From positions 1 through 6,137 of the forward strand of contig JACPSF010000304.1 in the NCBI GenBank assembly GCA_016193385.1: a DNA stretch of 6,137 bases, written 5' to 3'. Below, in pieces: positions 1 to 5,958 of this stretch; the stretch's first letter is position 1, and each line of letters begins with the position of its first letter. The notes under the pieces were generated by a model. The model ran no database searches. It worked only from the letters and a program-made list of their open reading frames with translations, and had not been told where the DNA came from. This stretch comes from Deltaproteobacteria bacterium (lineage in GTDB: Bacteria > Desulfobacterota_B > Binatia > UBA9968). The translations under genes were made by a program, and so were the position numbers.

Positions 1-279
1 ATGAGAACTGTTAGATGCCCTGAGTGTGGACGGGAGCTTGAGATTCCCCAGAATGCCAGGCAGGGCGACATCATCGATTGTCCTTTCTGAGCCGGCCTTT
101 CCCTCAGGCTGAGGGAAGAAGAGGACCGTTTTGTTCCTATTCCACTGAAGAACGTAAGTTGCCCCGACTGCGGGAGAATCATCGTCCTTCGTGATGATGC
201 GAAACCGGGGGACGTTATCCGTTGCTGCAATCGTGACTACAGGCTCACTTACGAATTTGGTTCCTATGCCCTCGAGTAA
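1..279 (+). CDS. Double zinc-ribbon-like small selenoprotein (CxxU), UGA recoded at codon 30
   Basis: The frame from ATG at 1 runs to TAA at 277-279 with a single internal stop, TGA at 88-90. Read through, it gives 92 residues made of two similar ribbons. The first has C6-x2-C9 (CPECG) and then C27-P-F-U30 (DCPFUAG). The second has C54-x2-C57 (CPDCG) and then C75-C76. Each CPxCG is followed by an acidic, Gly-containing stretch (ARQGDIIDC, AKPGDVIRC), as in LysW-type carrier or zinc-ribbon proteins. The TGA falls exactly on the fourth Cys position of ribbon 1, and the second ribbon continues in the same frame, so the downstream part is real coding sequence. A hairpin fitting a bacterial SECIS follows the TGA. 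The role is unknown; a metal-binding or redox function is inferred from the CxxU pair. The start sits at the window edge, so the ribosome binding site and upstream neighbours cannot be seen. The alternative is a nonsense mutation or sequencing error of TGC/TGT. Confidence 0.72.
88..118 (+). promoter_or_regulatory. Putative bacterial SECIS downstream of UGA codon 30
   Basis: After the TGA (88-90), an 8-bp perfect inverted repeat pairs 99-106 (TTCCCTCA) with 110-117 (TGAGGGAA). T98-G118 can add a wobble pair. The apical loop is GGC at 107-109, starting 16 nt after the UGA; if the weak closing A-U pair opens, the loop is AGGCU. Known bacterial SECIS elements sit in the coding region just after UGA and carry an exposed G at the start of a small apical loop that binds SelB. 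The loop resembles the AGGUCU apex of E. coli fdhF. The hairpin is directly visible; SelB recognition is inferred. Confidence 0.65.
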
Positions 280-283
280 TTAA

Positions 284-541
284 AGTAATGGCAAAGAGCC
301 ACGGCAGAAGGGAGAAAAACGCCCCTTTCAGCCAGTTTGGACCCGGTAGCCAAGAATAGAAAAAAGCCGCAAAGAGCAGCGCGATGACAATACCGTTGGC
401 GAAATGGGTCAGGGCTCCCAAGGTGTAGGGAGAGAAAAAAAAAGAAAAAACCGAACCGAGTGCAGCCATGATATCCATGGGGGGAAGACCCATAAGAGGG
501 AGACTGTACCTTAACGTTGCATAAATTTCGGGTTGTGACAG
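284..541 (-). pseudogene. Fragment of a small integral membrane protein (DUF6789-like)
   Basis: On the minus strand an open frame reads through PLMGLPPMDIMAALGS, then a hydrophobic helix (HFANGIVIALLFAAFFYSW), the turn LPGPNWLKG and a second hydrophobic segment (AFFSLLPWLFAITLI). The motif order (MGLPxMDI, a helix with H-F-x-N-G, then LPGPxWLKGxxF) is what I associate with small membrane proteins of the DUF6789 type, which usually have about four helices and about 150 residues. Only about 85 residues are recognisable. The frame runs on a few codons into the 3' end of the selenoprotein at 1-279, where similarity appears to end. Its 5' side abuts the transposase remnant. It is probably a broken gene. 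The poly-A tract at about 433-450 encodes the Phe-rich run. The family assignment is from memory of motif style and is moderate at best. Confidence 0.42.
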
Positions 542-542
542 T

Positions 543-935
543 TCAAGCTTGGTAGCCCAGAGCACCGAGGTAATGCAACAAGGTCGCTCTGACGGTATCA
601 TTGAGGCCGAGGGTCAAAGTGAGTCGGCCTTGAGGCCAGCTGAATCTTCCCGCTCTCTGAATGAGGTGACGACGCAGGGTGTTGAGTTCCTGAAAGATCC
701 AAAGTGGGGCGCGCTTCTCGGTGGTATGACGCAGGGGTGGATCGGCTACCATCTGAAGCTCACGGGCCAGGTTATGGGCCAGAATGGCACAGATGAGGTA
801 AGTCTGATTGCCGGCCAGGGTGCGCACGGGGACGTAATCCATCTGGCACTGGCTCTTAAGCCCCCCGAAGAGGTTTTCCTGAGCCCCCCGACCGTTGTGG
901 AAGGCCACCACTTGTTTCATCCGGGTGTGTTTGCC
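543..935 (-). mobile_element. IS1380-family transposase, C-terminal remnant
   Basis: The minus-strand frame ending at TGA 543-545 contains VVAFHNGRGAQENLFGGLKS, then LAGNQTYLICAILAHNLARE, TTEKRAPLWIFQELNTLRR and RAGRFSWPQGRLTLTL. This order is the C-terminal end of IS1380-type DDE transposases: the NGRGxxE block, which probably carries the last catalytic acid, the NQxYLxxxxLAHNL helix, and the closing LRRxLIxRAGR and PQGxLTLxL blocks. About 125 residues are recognisable, against more than 400 in intact family members. The frame stays open up to 1163 but its N-terminal part resembles no transposase, and I found no upstream catalytic region in the other minus frames. The element is therefore 5'-truncated and presumably inactive. 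No convincing pair of terminal inverted repeats was found. Confidence 0.75.
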
Positions 936-1187
936 CCTAATTTTTAAGATTTGCTTGGAATAAATTTCCTGTCCCGGGTGTTTACCCTCTTGAAGGGACT
1001 TTCTTGGGTCTTGCCCGGGGGAGGTCTCGACTTTGAAACCATGACGACAGAAATTCCTCGCCCCGTGAGTTTTCCGGCCAAGGATAACTTTATCTGAGAG
1101 AGTTTTTAGCGTCCCGGGAACTTTTTCTTCGTCGTCTTTGTTTAGACAATCAAAGGCCGACAATCGGCCGGAAGGGAGGTGAGAAGA
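936..1187. other. Intergenic stretch with no recognised gene
   Basis: No protein family is recognised on either strand. Small palindromes are present: CCCGGG cores near 973, 1013 and 1113, a GATAA-CT-TTATC inverted repeat at 1083-1094, and a 6-bp perfect hairpin GGCCGA-CAA-TCGGCC at 1155-1169 just upstream of the ribosome binding site of the next ORF. The minus-strand reading frame through here continues the transposase frame but does not look like transposase. It could be the leader and promoter region of the small ORF at 1188, joined to the IS scar somewhere near 940-960. Confidence 0.4.
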
Positions 1188-1316
1188 ATGAAAAAGGTTA
1201 TTTTCTTCCTGGCGTTGCTTCTAGCTCTCAACGCATTGGCCCCAGCTGCTAATCTTTTGGTTAGCGATGTCTATGCCTCAGAGAGCAATGTCGACGATCT
1301 CTACCGGGGTGACTAA
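1188..1316 (+). CDS. 42-residue secreted peptide or leader ORF, unknown function
   Basis: ATG at 1188 is preceded by a near-ideal Shine-Dalgarno (GGGAGGTGA, 1174-1182) at 5-nt spacing, the best evidence that it is translated. The product starts MKKVIFFLALLLALNALAP, a classic signal-peptide layout of Lys-Lys followed by a long hydrophobic core. A signal-peptidase-like site (DVYA before SESN) comes near residue 30 and would leave a mature tail of only about 12 residues (SESNVDDLYRGD). It ends at TAA 1314-1316 and is followed by the hairpin-rich leader of the substrate-binding protein gene. It could be a secreted peptide, a regulatory leader peptide, or the remains of a larger exported protein. 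The frame stays open for about 42 codons after the TAA, but that part looks unlike protein. I do not recognise a family. Confidence 0.5.
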   Translation: MKKVIFFLALLLALNALAPAANLLVSDVYASESNVDDLYRGD

Positions 1317-1340
1317 TCGTCCGATTCTGGTCTACACCGT

Positions 1341-1523
1341 GAGGAGGGGTTAGTTTTCAGGCTATCCCCTCCTCGCCGTGCCTCAAACGCCCGAATAGCT
1401 TCGAAACAATCCGTACTAACCGAACAGACTCTATGGTCCCACTGAAAGAGTGGGACTAGAGACGCGGACCTCCCTTGTATGGTTTCCCCGGATGGGTTAA
1501 ACAAGTTGTCCTAGAATAAGGAC
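1341..1523 (+). ncRNA. Candidate structured leader RNA (serial hairpins)
   Basis: Several inverted repeats lie in series. Hairpin 1 pairs 1341-1353 with 1362-1374 (GAGGAGGGG with CCCCTCCTC, then one T-T mismatch and three more pairs). Hairpin 2 pairs 1434-1443 with 1449-1458 (core GTCCCACT with AGTGGGAC, loop GAAAG). A weaker nested stem lies at about 1475-1505 (CTT/AAG, GTTT/AAAC, CCC/GGG). Hairpin 4 pairs 1508-1512 with 1519-1523 (GTCCT with AGGAC). No T-tract follows hairpin 1, so it is not a standard intrinsic terminator. The block ends about 20 nt before the ribosome binding site of the binding-protein gene, which suits a cis-regulatory leader. I cannot match it to a known riboswitch class. 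Confidence 0.35.
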
Positions 1524-1552
1524 CCGCAAGGCAAAGCACAAAGGGGGTGGCT

Positions 1553-2548
1553 ATGAGAGTCTCGTTGTCGCGTACCCTGATGATCTCACTACTTTTCGGC
1601 GCCATGCTTTACCGGATATCCGGGGCTGAAGCCAAAACCTATATAGCCTATATTTCCGACTCTCCCAGCGGTTCGGTAGTCTACTGGGTAGCCAGGGATG
1701 CCGGAATATTTAAGAAACACGGCCTCGATTTGGAACTGGTCTTCATAAACGGGAGTGTCCGAGGCATTCAGAGTCTCTTAGCCGGAGATCTGGGTTACAC
1801 CGGTGCTGTGGGGACGGCGGCGATCAACGCAAGGCTTGCCGGAGGAGATGTCGCGATTATTCAAAGCCAAATGAACACCCTGCCCTATTTCATTATCGGC
1901 AACCCCAACATCAAATCTCCTGAAGACCTCAAAGGGAGATCCGCCGCAGTCCATATTCCTGGAACGTCTGCGGACTTCGCTCTGCGGCTAGCTCTTATGA
2001 GAGTGGGTATTGCGTATAAGGACATCAAGGCCGTCACGGTAGGGGGTGGCCCTGCTCGAATGGCAGCGGTAACGACTGAGCAGTTGGACTTTACCGTCGT
2101 CACCGAGCCGGAGAAAATTCAAGGGGAAAAGTTTGGCCTCAAGGTCATTCTTGACATGGCGAAGCTCAACGTCCCCTTTCAATTCAACTGCGTGGTTTCG
2201 ACGAGGAAAAGGATTCGGGAGAGTCCGGATGAGGTCCGGCGAGTGGTCTGGGCGATGGCAGAGGCGATTCACTTCTACAAAACCCACAAAGAGCAGGCCA
2301 TCAAAATCACGGAGAAATATACCCGAGGCCTGAGCCGGTTTGTCCTGGAAGGAGCCTATGCGGCCAATCGTGAGCTTCTGGTGGAGGATACCTTTCCTAC
2401 ACTTGAGGGGCTGAAAAACACACTGGAGATCCAAGCAACGTTCGATCCCAGGGCCGCCAAGGCAAAAGTCGAGGATTTTGTCGATCTCCGCTTCGTCGAA
2501 GAGATGAAAAAAAGCGGCTTTATCGATCAGCTTTACGGCCGCCGGTAA
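1553..2548 (+). CDS. NMT1/THI5-type ABC transporter periplasmic substrate-binding protein
   Basis: A 331-residue type 2 periplasmic binding protein of the NMT1/SsuA/TauA group, which delivers small organic molecules (sulfonates, pyrimidine or nitrile-like compounds and others) to an ABC permease. Residues 1-27 form a signal peptide (hydrophobic core LMISLLFGAML, likely cut near AEA-K28). There is no lipobox Cys, so it should be soluble in the periplasm. Family signatures are WVARDAGIFKKHGLDLE (45-61), the binding-pocket loop LLAGDLGYTGAVGTAA (75-90) and SPEDLKGRSAAV (122-133). I prefer ATG 1553: AAGGGGGTG at 1541-1549 is its Shine-Dalgarno, whereas the alternative GTG at 1547 lies inside that site. 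The next gene, the AhpD-like selenoprotein, starts 38 nt downstream, which suggests an operon. The ligand is not predictable from the sequence. Confidence 0.88.
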   Translation: MRVSLSRTLMISLLFGAMLYRISGAEAKTYIAYISDSPSGSVVYWVARDAGIFKKHGLDLELVFINGSVRGIQSLLAGDLGYTGAVGTAAINARLAGGDVAIIQSQMNTLPYFIIGNPNIKSPEDLKGRSAAVHIPGTSADFALRLALMRVGIAYKDIKAVTVGGGPARMAAVTTEQLDFTVVTEPEKIQGEKFGLKVILDMAKLNVPFQFNCVVSTRKRIRESPDEVRRVVWAMAEAIHFYKTHKEQAIKITEKYTRGLSRFVLEGAYAANRELLVEDTFPTLEGLKNTLEIQATFDPRAAKAKVEDFVDLRFVEEMKKSGFIDQLYGRR

Positions 2549-2586
2549 CTCACCGAATTCCAGACAAGACAGGAAGGAGGCTATGC

Positions 2587-3894
2587 ATGGCCTGGGTCAA
2601 GATGGTCGAGGAGAGCGAGGCCACCGGCCTCGTCAAGGAAGAGTACGAGCGGCATGATGCCCAGATCAAAAAAAAAGGCGGAGTCGCGGAGATCGTCAAG
2701 GTCTTCAGCCTGAGGCCCGACTTGCTCAAGGCGCGCGTCGAGTTCGGAAACGCCATGACCTTCGGCGGCTCCGGCCTGGGGCGATATCGCGAAGAGCTGA
2801 TTGCGACCAGCATCTCCGCGCAACTCAGTTGCAAGTTCTGAGGGATCGAGCACGCAGAGTTTCTGCGTCGAGACGGGCAAGCGGATCTTGAAACGGTGCT
2901 GGCAGTATCCACGGATTGGCGCAGGGCGCGCCTGGGACCGGCCGACTATGCGATGCTTGAATTCAGCGAGAAGCTTACCGGATCACCAAGGGCCTTGGCA
3001 GAGAAAGACCTGGCTGGGCTCCGCCAGCACGGTTTCTCCGACCGCGAGATCCTTTCCATCACGCTGGCAGCGTCGTACCGCAACTTCATCACCCGGGTGG
3101 CGGACGGCTTGGGCGTGGAACTCAGGCGGGGCGGTTCGTACCTGTCCGAGATCCTTCACGCTTTTGGGGTTAGCGAGGCGGAGGCCAGAACGACGATCTA
3201 CGGCGACCGCCAGGTGGCTCGGGAAGCAAAGCCGTCGGCCTCGCGCGGTGCGCCCCGGCAAAAAACTGTAGCTGCCGCAGACGAAGGGATTTGCGGCATC
3301 GAGACCACCGCTACTGACAAGACGCTCTTCGAGGCGCTCTACCGAGAGTCACTGAGACTCACCGGTCTCCATCCGATGCGCAACCTGGCCCTGGCCTTCG
3401 GGCTGCGTTCCGACGCGCTCAAAGCCACGCTGGAGTTCGGCCGACTACTAGGCATGGGAGGATCGGGACTCGGGCGCCGGCTCGAGGCGATTATCGGCCT
3501 CGTAGTAGCCGCCACGGGATGGATGCCCTATCTCGGCGCCCATCATGCCCAGGCACTTCTCGATGCGGGTGGAGCCCCGCACGAAGTGGAGGTATTGGTC
3601 GGAGATCTGAGCGGTACCTCCCTCGCGCGACCGGAGCGCGAGGTGGCCCGCTACTGCGAGAAGCTCACCCGCGAGCCGGGCACGATGGCACGCTCCGACC
3701 TTGAGTCGATGCGTCGGGCAGGATTCGATGACCGCGATCTGGCGACGATTGCGGCGAGCGCCTCCTTCGAGAATTTCTTGGGGCGCGTGGCTGCTGGAGT
3801 TCTCGTTCGACCCGAGGAAGATCTTGCGCCAGATGCCCTGCGGCCGTTCCAGATGGAGGAGATCCAAGCGGCGGGTGCGAAAAACCGGACATGA
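2587..3894 (+). CDS. Tandem AhpD-like / peroxidase-related selenoprotein (CxxU), UGA recoded at codon 85
   Basis: ATG 2587 follows AAGGAGG (2574-2580) at 6-nt spacing. The frame reaches an internal TGA at 2839-2841 and continues without another stop to TGA 3892-3894, giving 435 residues. Domain 1 (about 15-205) is a carboxymuconolactone decarboxylase/AhpD fold. E70, C82, U85 and H89 have the same spacing as Glu118, Cys130, Cys133 and His137 of Mycobacterium tuberculosis AhpD, so UGA stands for the second active-site Cys (SCKFUGIEH). Homology continues after the UGA (LGPADYAMLEFSEKLT, then GFSDREIL and NFITRVADGLGVEL), as in peroxidase-related enzymes. A linker (about 206-243) leads to domain 2 (about 244-415), a duplicate in which E, C and U are replaced by A301, M313 and L316 while H320 remains. 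Its likely role is thiol/selenol peroxide or disulfide reduction in the cytoplasm. AhpD-like selenoproteins are a known class; this two-domain form with a degenerate copy is the unusual part. Confidence 0.85.
2839..2868 (+). promoter_or_regulatory. Putative bacterial SECIS downstream of UGA codon 85
   Basis: After the TGA (2839-2841), ACGCAG at 2852-2857 pairs perfectly with CTGCGT at 2863-2868 around a 5-nt loop AGTTT (2858-2862). Three further pairs (TCG 2846-2848 with CGA 2869-2871) can form across an AGC bulge. The loop begins 16 nt after the UGA and has G as its second base, as expected of a bacterial SECIS. The distance matches that of the hairpin after the UGA at 88-90. The pairing is visible; SelB binding is inferred. 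Confidence 0.65.
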
Positions 3895-4088
3895 AAATAC
3901 TCCCAGCTTCAATTTATCGATCCCTTGAGGGAGACTTCATAACCTTGACATTGAGAGCTAATCGGCTTAATCATCCAGGGTCAAACGACTTTCTTTAAGC
4001 TCCCACGGGAGCGCTTCATCTCAAGGCGGTCGTGCGCCGGACGATGGGCGACGATCACTATTCATCAGACAAGGAGGCATAGGCCCAC
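3895..4088 (+). other. Intergenic region between selenoprotein and second binding protein
   Basis: This stretch of 194 nt has no gene I can support. It contains a candidate sigma-70-type promoter (3945-3974), a short hairpin TCCC-TTGA-GGGA at 3921-3932, and a 6-bp inverted repeat GCTCCC-AC-GGGAGC at 3999-4012. No T-tract follows either hairpin, so neither is a clear intrinsic terminator. The length, compared with the 38-nt and 9-nt gaps elsewhere in the cluster, suggests a separate transcription unit begins here. Confidence 0.5.
3945..3974 (+). promoter_or_regulatory. Candidate sigma-70-like promoter for the second transporter operon
   Basis: A perfect TTGACA -35 hexamer at 3945-3950 is followed after 18 nt by AATCAT (3969-3974), which matches four of six bases of TATAAT. 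It lies about 115 nt upstream of the ATG at 4089, in the only sizeable gap of the transporter cluster. The -10 match is weak, so this is tentative. Confidence 0.35.
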
Positions 4089-5099
4089 ATGCGATTATTC
4101 TTCCGACGAAGCTCTCCGAAGCGTACTCTGATTTTACTGGGCGCCGTCCTGTTAGCCTTATCTCTGGAAGGAGGGACGAGCCGTGGGCTAGCAGCGACCA
4201 AGGTCTCTCTGGCCGTGGACTTCGTTATCCTCGGGCGTCACGCGCCCTTCTTCGTTGCCCTGGAAAAGGGCTTTTGGGCCGAGCGCGGACTCGAGGTCTC
4301 GATTAACCGCGGCTTTGGCGGCTTCGACACCGCGCGCCGGGTAGGGCAGAAACAAACCGATTTCGGCTTCACCGACATGGCTGCGGCGGCGCTCCTGCGC
4401 AGTCAGGGGATGCGGGTGGTCCAGGTTGCCGTGATTTACCACAACTGGCCGCACACTGTTTTTGCCAGACCGGAGATCAAGACGCTGAAAGAGTTAGAGG
4501 GGCGCACTTTCGGGACTCCCCCAGGAAGCACGGGGATGCAGCTTGTGTCCGCGTTTGCCGAAGTCGCCGGCATCGACTGGAGCAAAGTTAAGGTCGTCAA
4601 TTTGGACATCGCGACGCAAAATGCGGCCCTGATCAGCGGCAAGGTGGACGCGATCTCTACCTTCCGCTTCTTCATCCCTTTTTTCCGCTCCAAGATTCCC
4701 AACGTGAGCATGTTTCCCTGGAGCGACTACGGCTGGAAAATGTACAGCAACGGTATTGTGGTCCATGAAGATACCCTTGCCCAAAAGTCCGACGTCGTGC
4801 GGAGCTTCGTCGAGGGAGCGCTCCTGGGGTACAAATACGCCATCGAACACCCCGACGAAGCCGTCGACACCCTGTTGAAACACCGGCCGGAGATCGCGCG
4901 CGACGGGGCCAAGGCGGAACAGCCCTTCATCAAGGAGCTGGTGATGGCCCCCGAGGTGGCCGAGCATGGCCTCGGGGCTTTCGACCCGGCCAAGGTGCGC
5001 TTCAGCTTCGACATTCTTTACCGTTACCTGGACCTGCCCAGGACGATCACGCCGAAAGAAGTCTACTCTGACCGATGGCTATCGCCGGTTAAGCCGTAG
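4089..5099 (+). CDS. NMT1/THI5-type ABC transporter periplasmic substrate-binding protein (second)
   Basis: A 336-residue periplasmic binding protein of the same superfamily as the gene at 1553, but clearly divergent from it. The N-terminus has a basic stretch (RRSSPKR) and hydrophobic core LILLGAVLLALSL, with likely cleavage near residues 35-36 (GLA-A-TKV). The family motif FFVALEKGFWAERGLEV (54-70) is strong. It is followed by the pocket segment QTDFGFTDMAAA (89-100) and IKTLKELEGRTFGTPPGS (130-147), then the second lobe with IATQNAALISGKVDA. Start ATG 4089 has AAGGAGG at 4071-4077 with a rather long 11-nt spacer. The permease gene starts 9 nt after its stop, so this protein is the likely partner of that permease. 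The ligand is unknown; sulfonate-, nitrate- and pyrimidine-type ligands occur in the superfamily. Confidence 0.9.
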   Translation: MRLFFRRSSPKRTLILLGAVLLALSLEGGTSRGLAATKVSLAVDFVILGRHAPFFVALEKGFWAERGLEVSINRGFGGFDTARRVGQKQTDFGFTDMAAAALLRSQGMRVVQVAVIYHNWPHTVFARPEIKTLKELEGRTFGTPPGSTGMQLVSAFAEVAGIDWSKVKVVNLDIATQNAALISGKVDAISTFRFFIPFFRSKIPNVSMFPWSDYGWKMYSNGIVVHEDTLAQKSDVVRSFVEGALLGYKYAIEHPDEAVDTLLKHRPEIARDGAKAEQPFIKELVMAPEVAEHGLGAFDPAKVRFSFDILYRYLDLPRTITPKEVYSDRWLSPVKP

Positions 5100-5108
5100 G
5101 AGCGATCG

Positions 5109-5957
5109 ATGGCGGACCTGCGCGCCTTAGAAGGGGCAACTCCCGAAGTTGGCCGCTCAAAGCTCAAAGGCCTCGGCCGCGACACGCTCGGCCAACGCTC
5201 GGCCCACGCGCTGGCTAGACTCCTCTCGCACTCCGCGCTGGCGGTGGCGCTTCTGTTGCTTTGGCAGCTCACCACGACACTGTTTCAGATCAACCCCTAT
5301 ATCCTTCCCTCGCCCATCGTCATCCTCAATACCCTGGTGAACTCCCTGGATTTTCTGGCGGGCCACATGCTCGTGACGCTTGAGGAAACCCTTCTCGGGT
5401 TCCTCCTGGCCGGCGTCGTTGGCGTCGGCCTGGCGATGATTCTGGGGCACTTCCGCTGGCTGCGGGAGTCCAGCTACCCTATCTTGCTGTTTGTGCAAAC
5501 CACGCCGAAGGTGGCGCTGGCGCCGGTGTTGCTCGTTTGGTTCGGATATGGCCTGCTTCCGAAGCTGGCCATGACGTTTCTTTCGGCTTTCTTCCCAATT
5601 CTGATTAATTCCATGGCGGGCTTTACCGCCATCGACGAAGAGCTGCTCTATCTCACACGGGTCCTCGGGGCCAGGCCGTCACAGGTATACCGGAAGGTCC
5701 GCTTGGCCAATGCTCTGCCGTATATTTTCGCGGGGTTCAAGGTGGGGATTACGCTCGCCGTGCTCGGTTCAGTGGTGGCCGAGTTCGTATCGTCAGACCG
5801 CGGGTTGGGGTTCATTATCGTTACGGCACAGGGGCAGCTCAGAACAGATCTTGCCTTCGCCGCCATATTCCTGCTCGCGCTGATCGGCCTCGGGCTGTTC
5901 TTCACCCTCGAGCTATTGCAGAGGTTGCTCATGCCGTGGCAACCCAAGGAGGTGTAG
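5109..5957 (+). CDS. SsuC/TauC-type ABC transporter permease
   Basis: A 282-residue inner-membrane permease of the binding-protein-dependent transport family. After a polar N-terminus (1-40), about six hydrophobic segments are visible: roughly 41-60, 92-114, 122-145, 150-170, 204-226 and 248-272. The N-terminal motif NPYILPSPIVIL (62-73) and QTTPKVALAPVLLVWFGYG are typical of the SsuC/TauC/NrtB group. The cytoplasmic EAA loop that docks on the ATPase lies at about 177-200 (EELLYLTRVLGARPSQVYRK). ATG 5109 is preceded by AGGAG at 5098-5102, which overlaps the stop of the binding-protein gene, so the two are translationally close. The last codons (AAG GAG GTG TAG) double as the Shine-Dalgarno of the next ORF. 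No ATPase gene is present in the window, and a partner must come from further downstream or elsewhere. Confidence 0.93.
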   Translation: MADLRALEGATPEVGRSKLKGLGRDTLGQRSAHALARLLSHSALAVALLLLWQLTTTLFQINPYILPSPIVILNTLVNSLDFLAGHMLVTLEETLLGFLLAGVVGVGLAMILGHFRWLRESSYPILLFVQTTPKVALAPVLLVWFGYGLLPKLAMTFLSAFFPILINSMAGFTAIDEELLYLTRVLGARPSQVYRKVRLANALPYIFAGFKVGITLAVLGSVVAEFVSSDRGLGFIIVTAQGQLRTDLAFAAIFLLALIGLGLFFTLELLQRLLMPWQPKEV

Positions 5958-5958
5958 C

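Noticed and set aside
549..947. Plus-strand 132-residue ORF
   Set aside because: It is antisense to the recognisable IS1380 transposase remnant and shows no protein family features.
1094..1160. TPP riboswitch, suggested by CTGAGAG near 1095 and the THI5-like genes downstream
   Set aside because: The conserved second half of the thiamine aptamer (the ACCC...GAACCTGAT and CTGGATAAT blocks) is absent.
1341..1374. Intrinsic terminator after the 42-residue ORF
   Set aside because: The stem is strong but is followed by CGCCGTGCC with no T-tract, so it was treated as part of a structured leader instead.
1547..1552. GTG 1547 as the start of the first binding protein
   Set aside because: The GTG is part of the Shine-Dalgarno (AAGGGGGTG) that correctly spaces ATG 1553, and no other ribosome binding site lies upstream of it.
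1578..1620. Hammerhead-like CTGATGA core
   Set aside because: It lies inside the signal-peptide coding region of the binding protein, without the matching GAAA core or flanking stems.
2896..3894. Separate 332-residue CDS starting at GTG 2896
   Set aside because: It is in the same frame as 2587-2841, has no ribosome binding site at 2896, and its N-terminus starts in the middle of AhpD domain 1. It is the downstream part of the read-through selenoprotein.
3892..3942. Terminal TGA at 3892-3894 as a second selenocysteine codon, extending to TAA at 3940
   Set aside because: The short hairpin at 3921-3932 has a TTGA loop with no G in its first two bases. The flanking residues (T-U-K) are not a redox motif, and the 15-residue extension looks noncoding. 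Normal termination is more likely.
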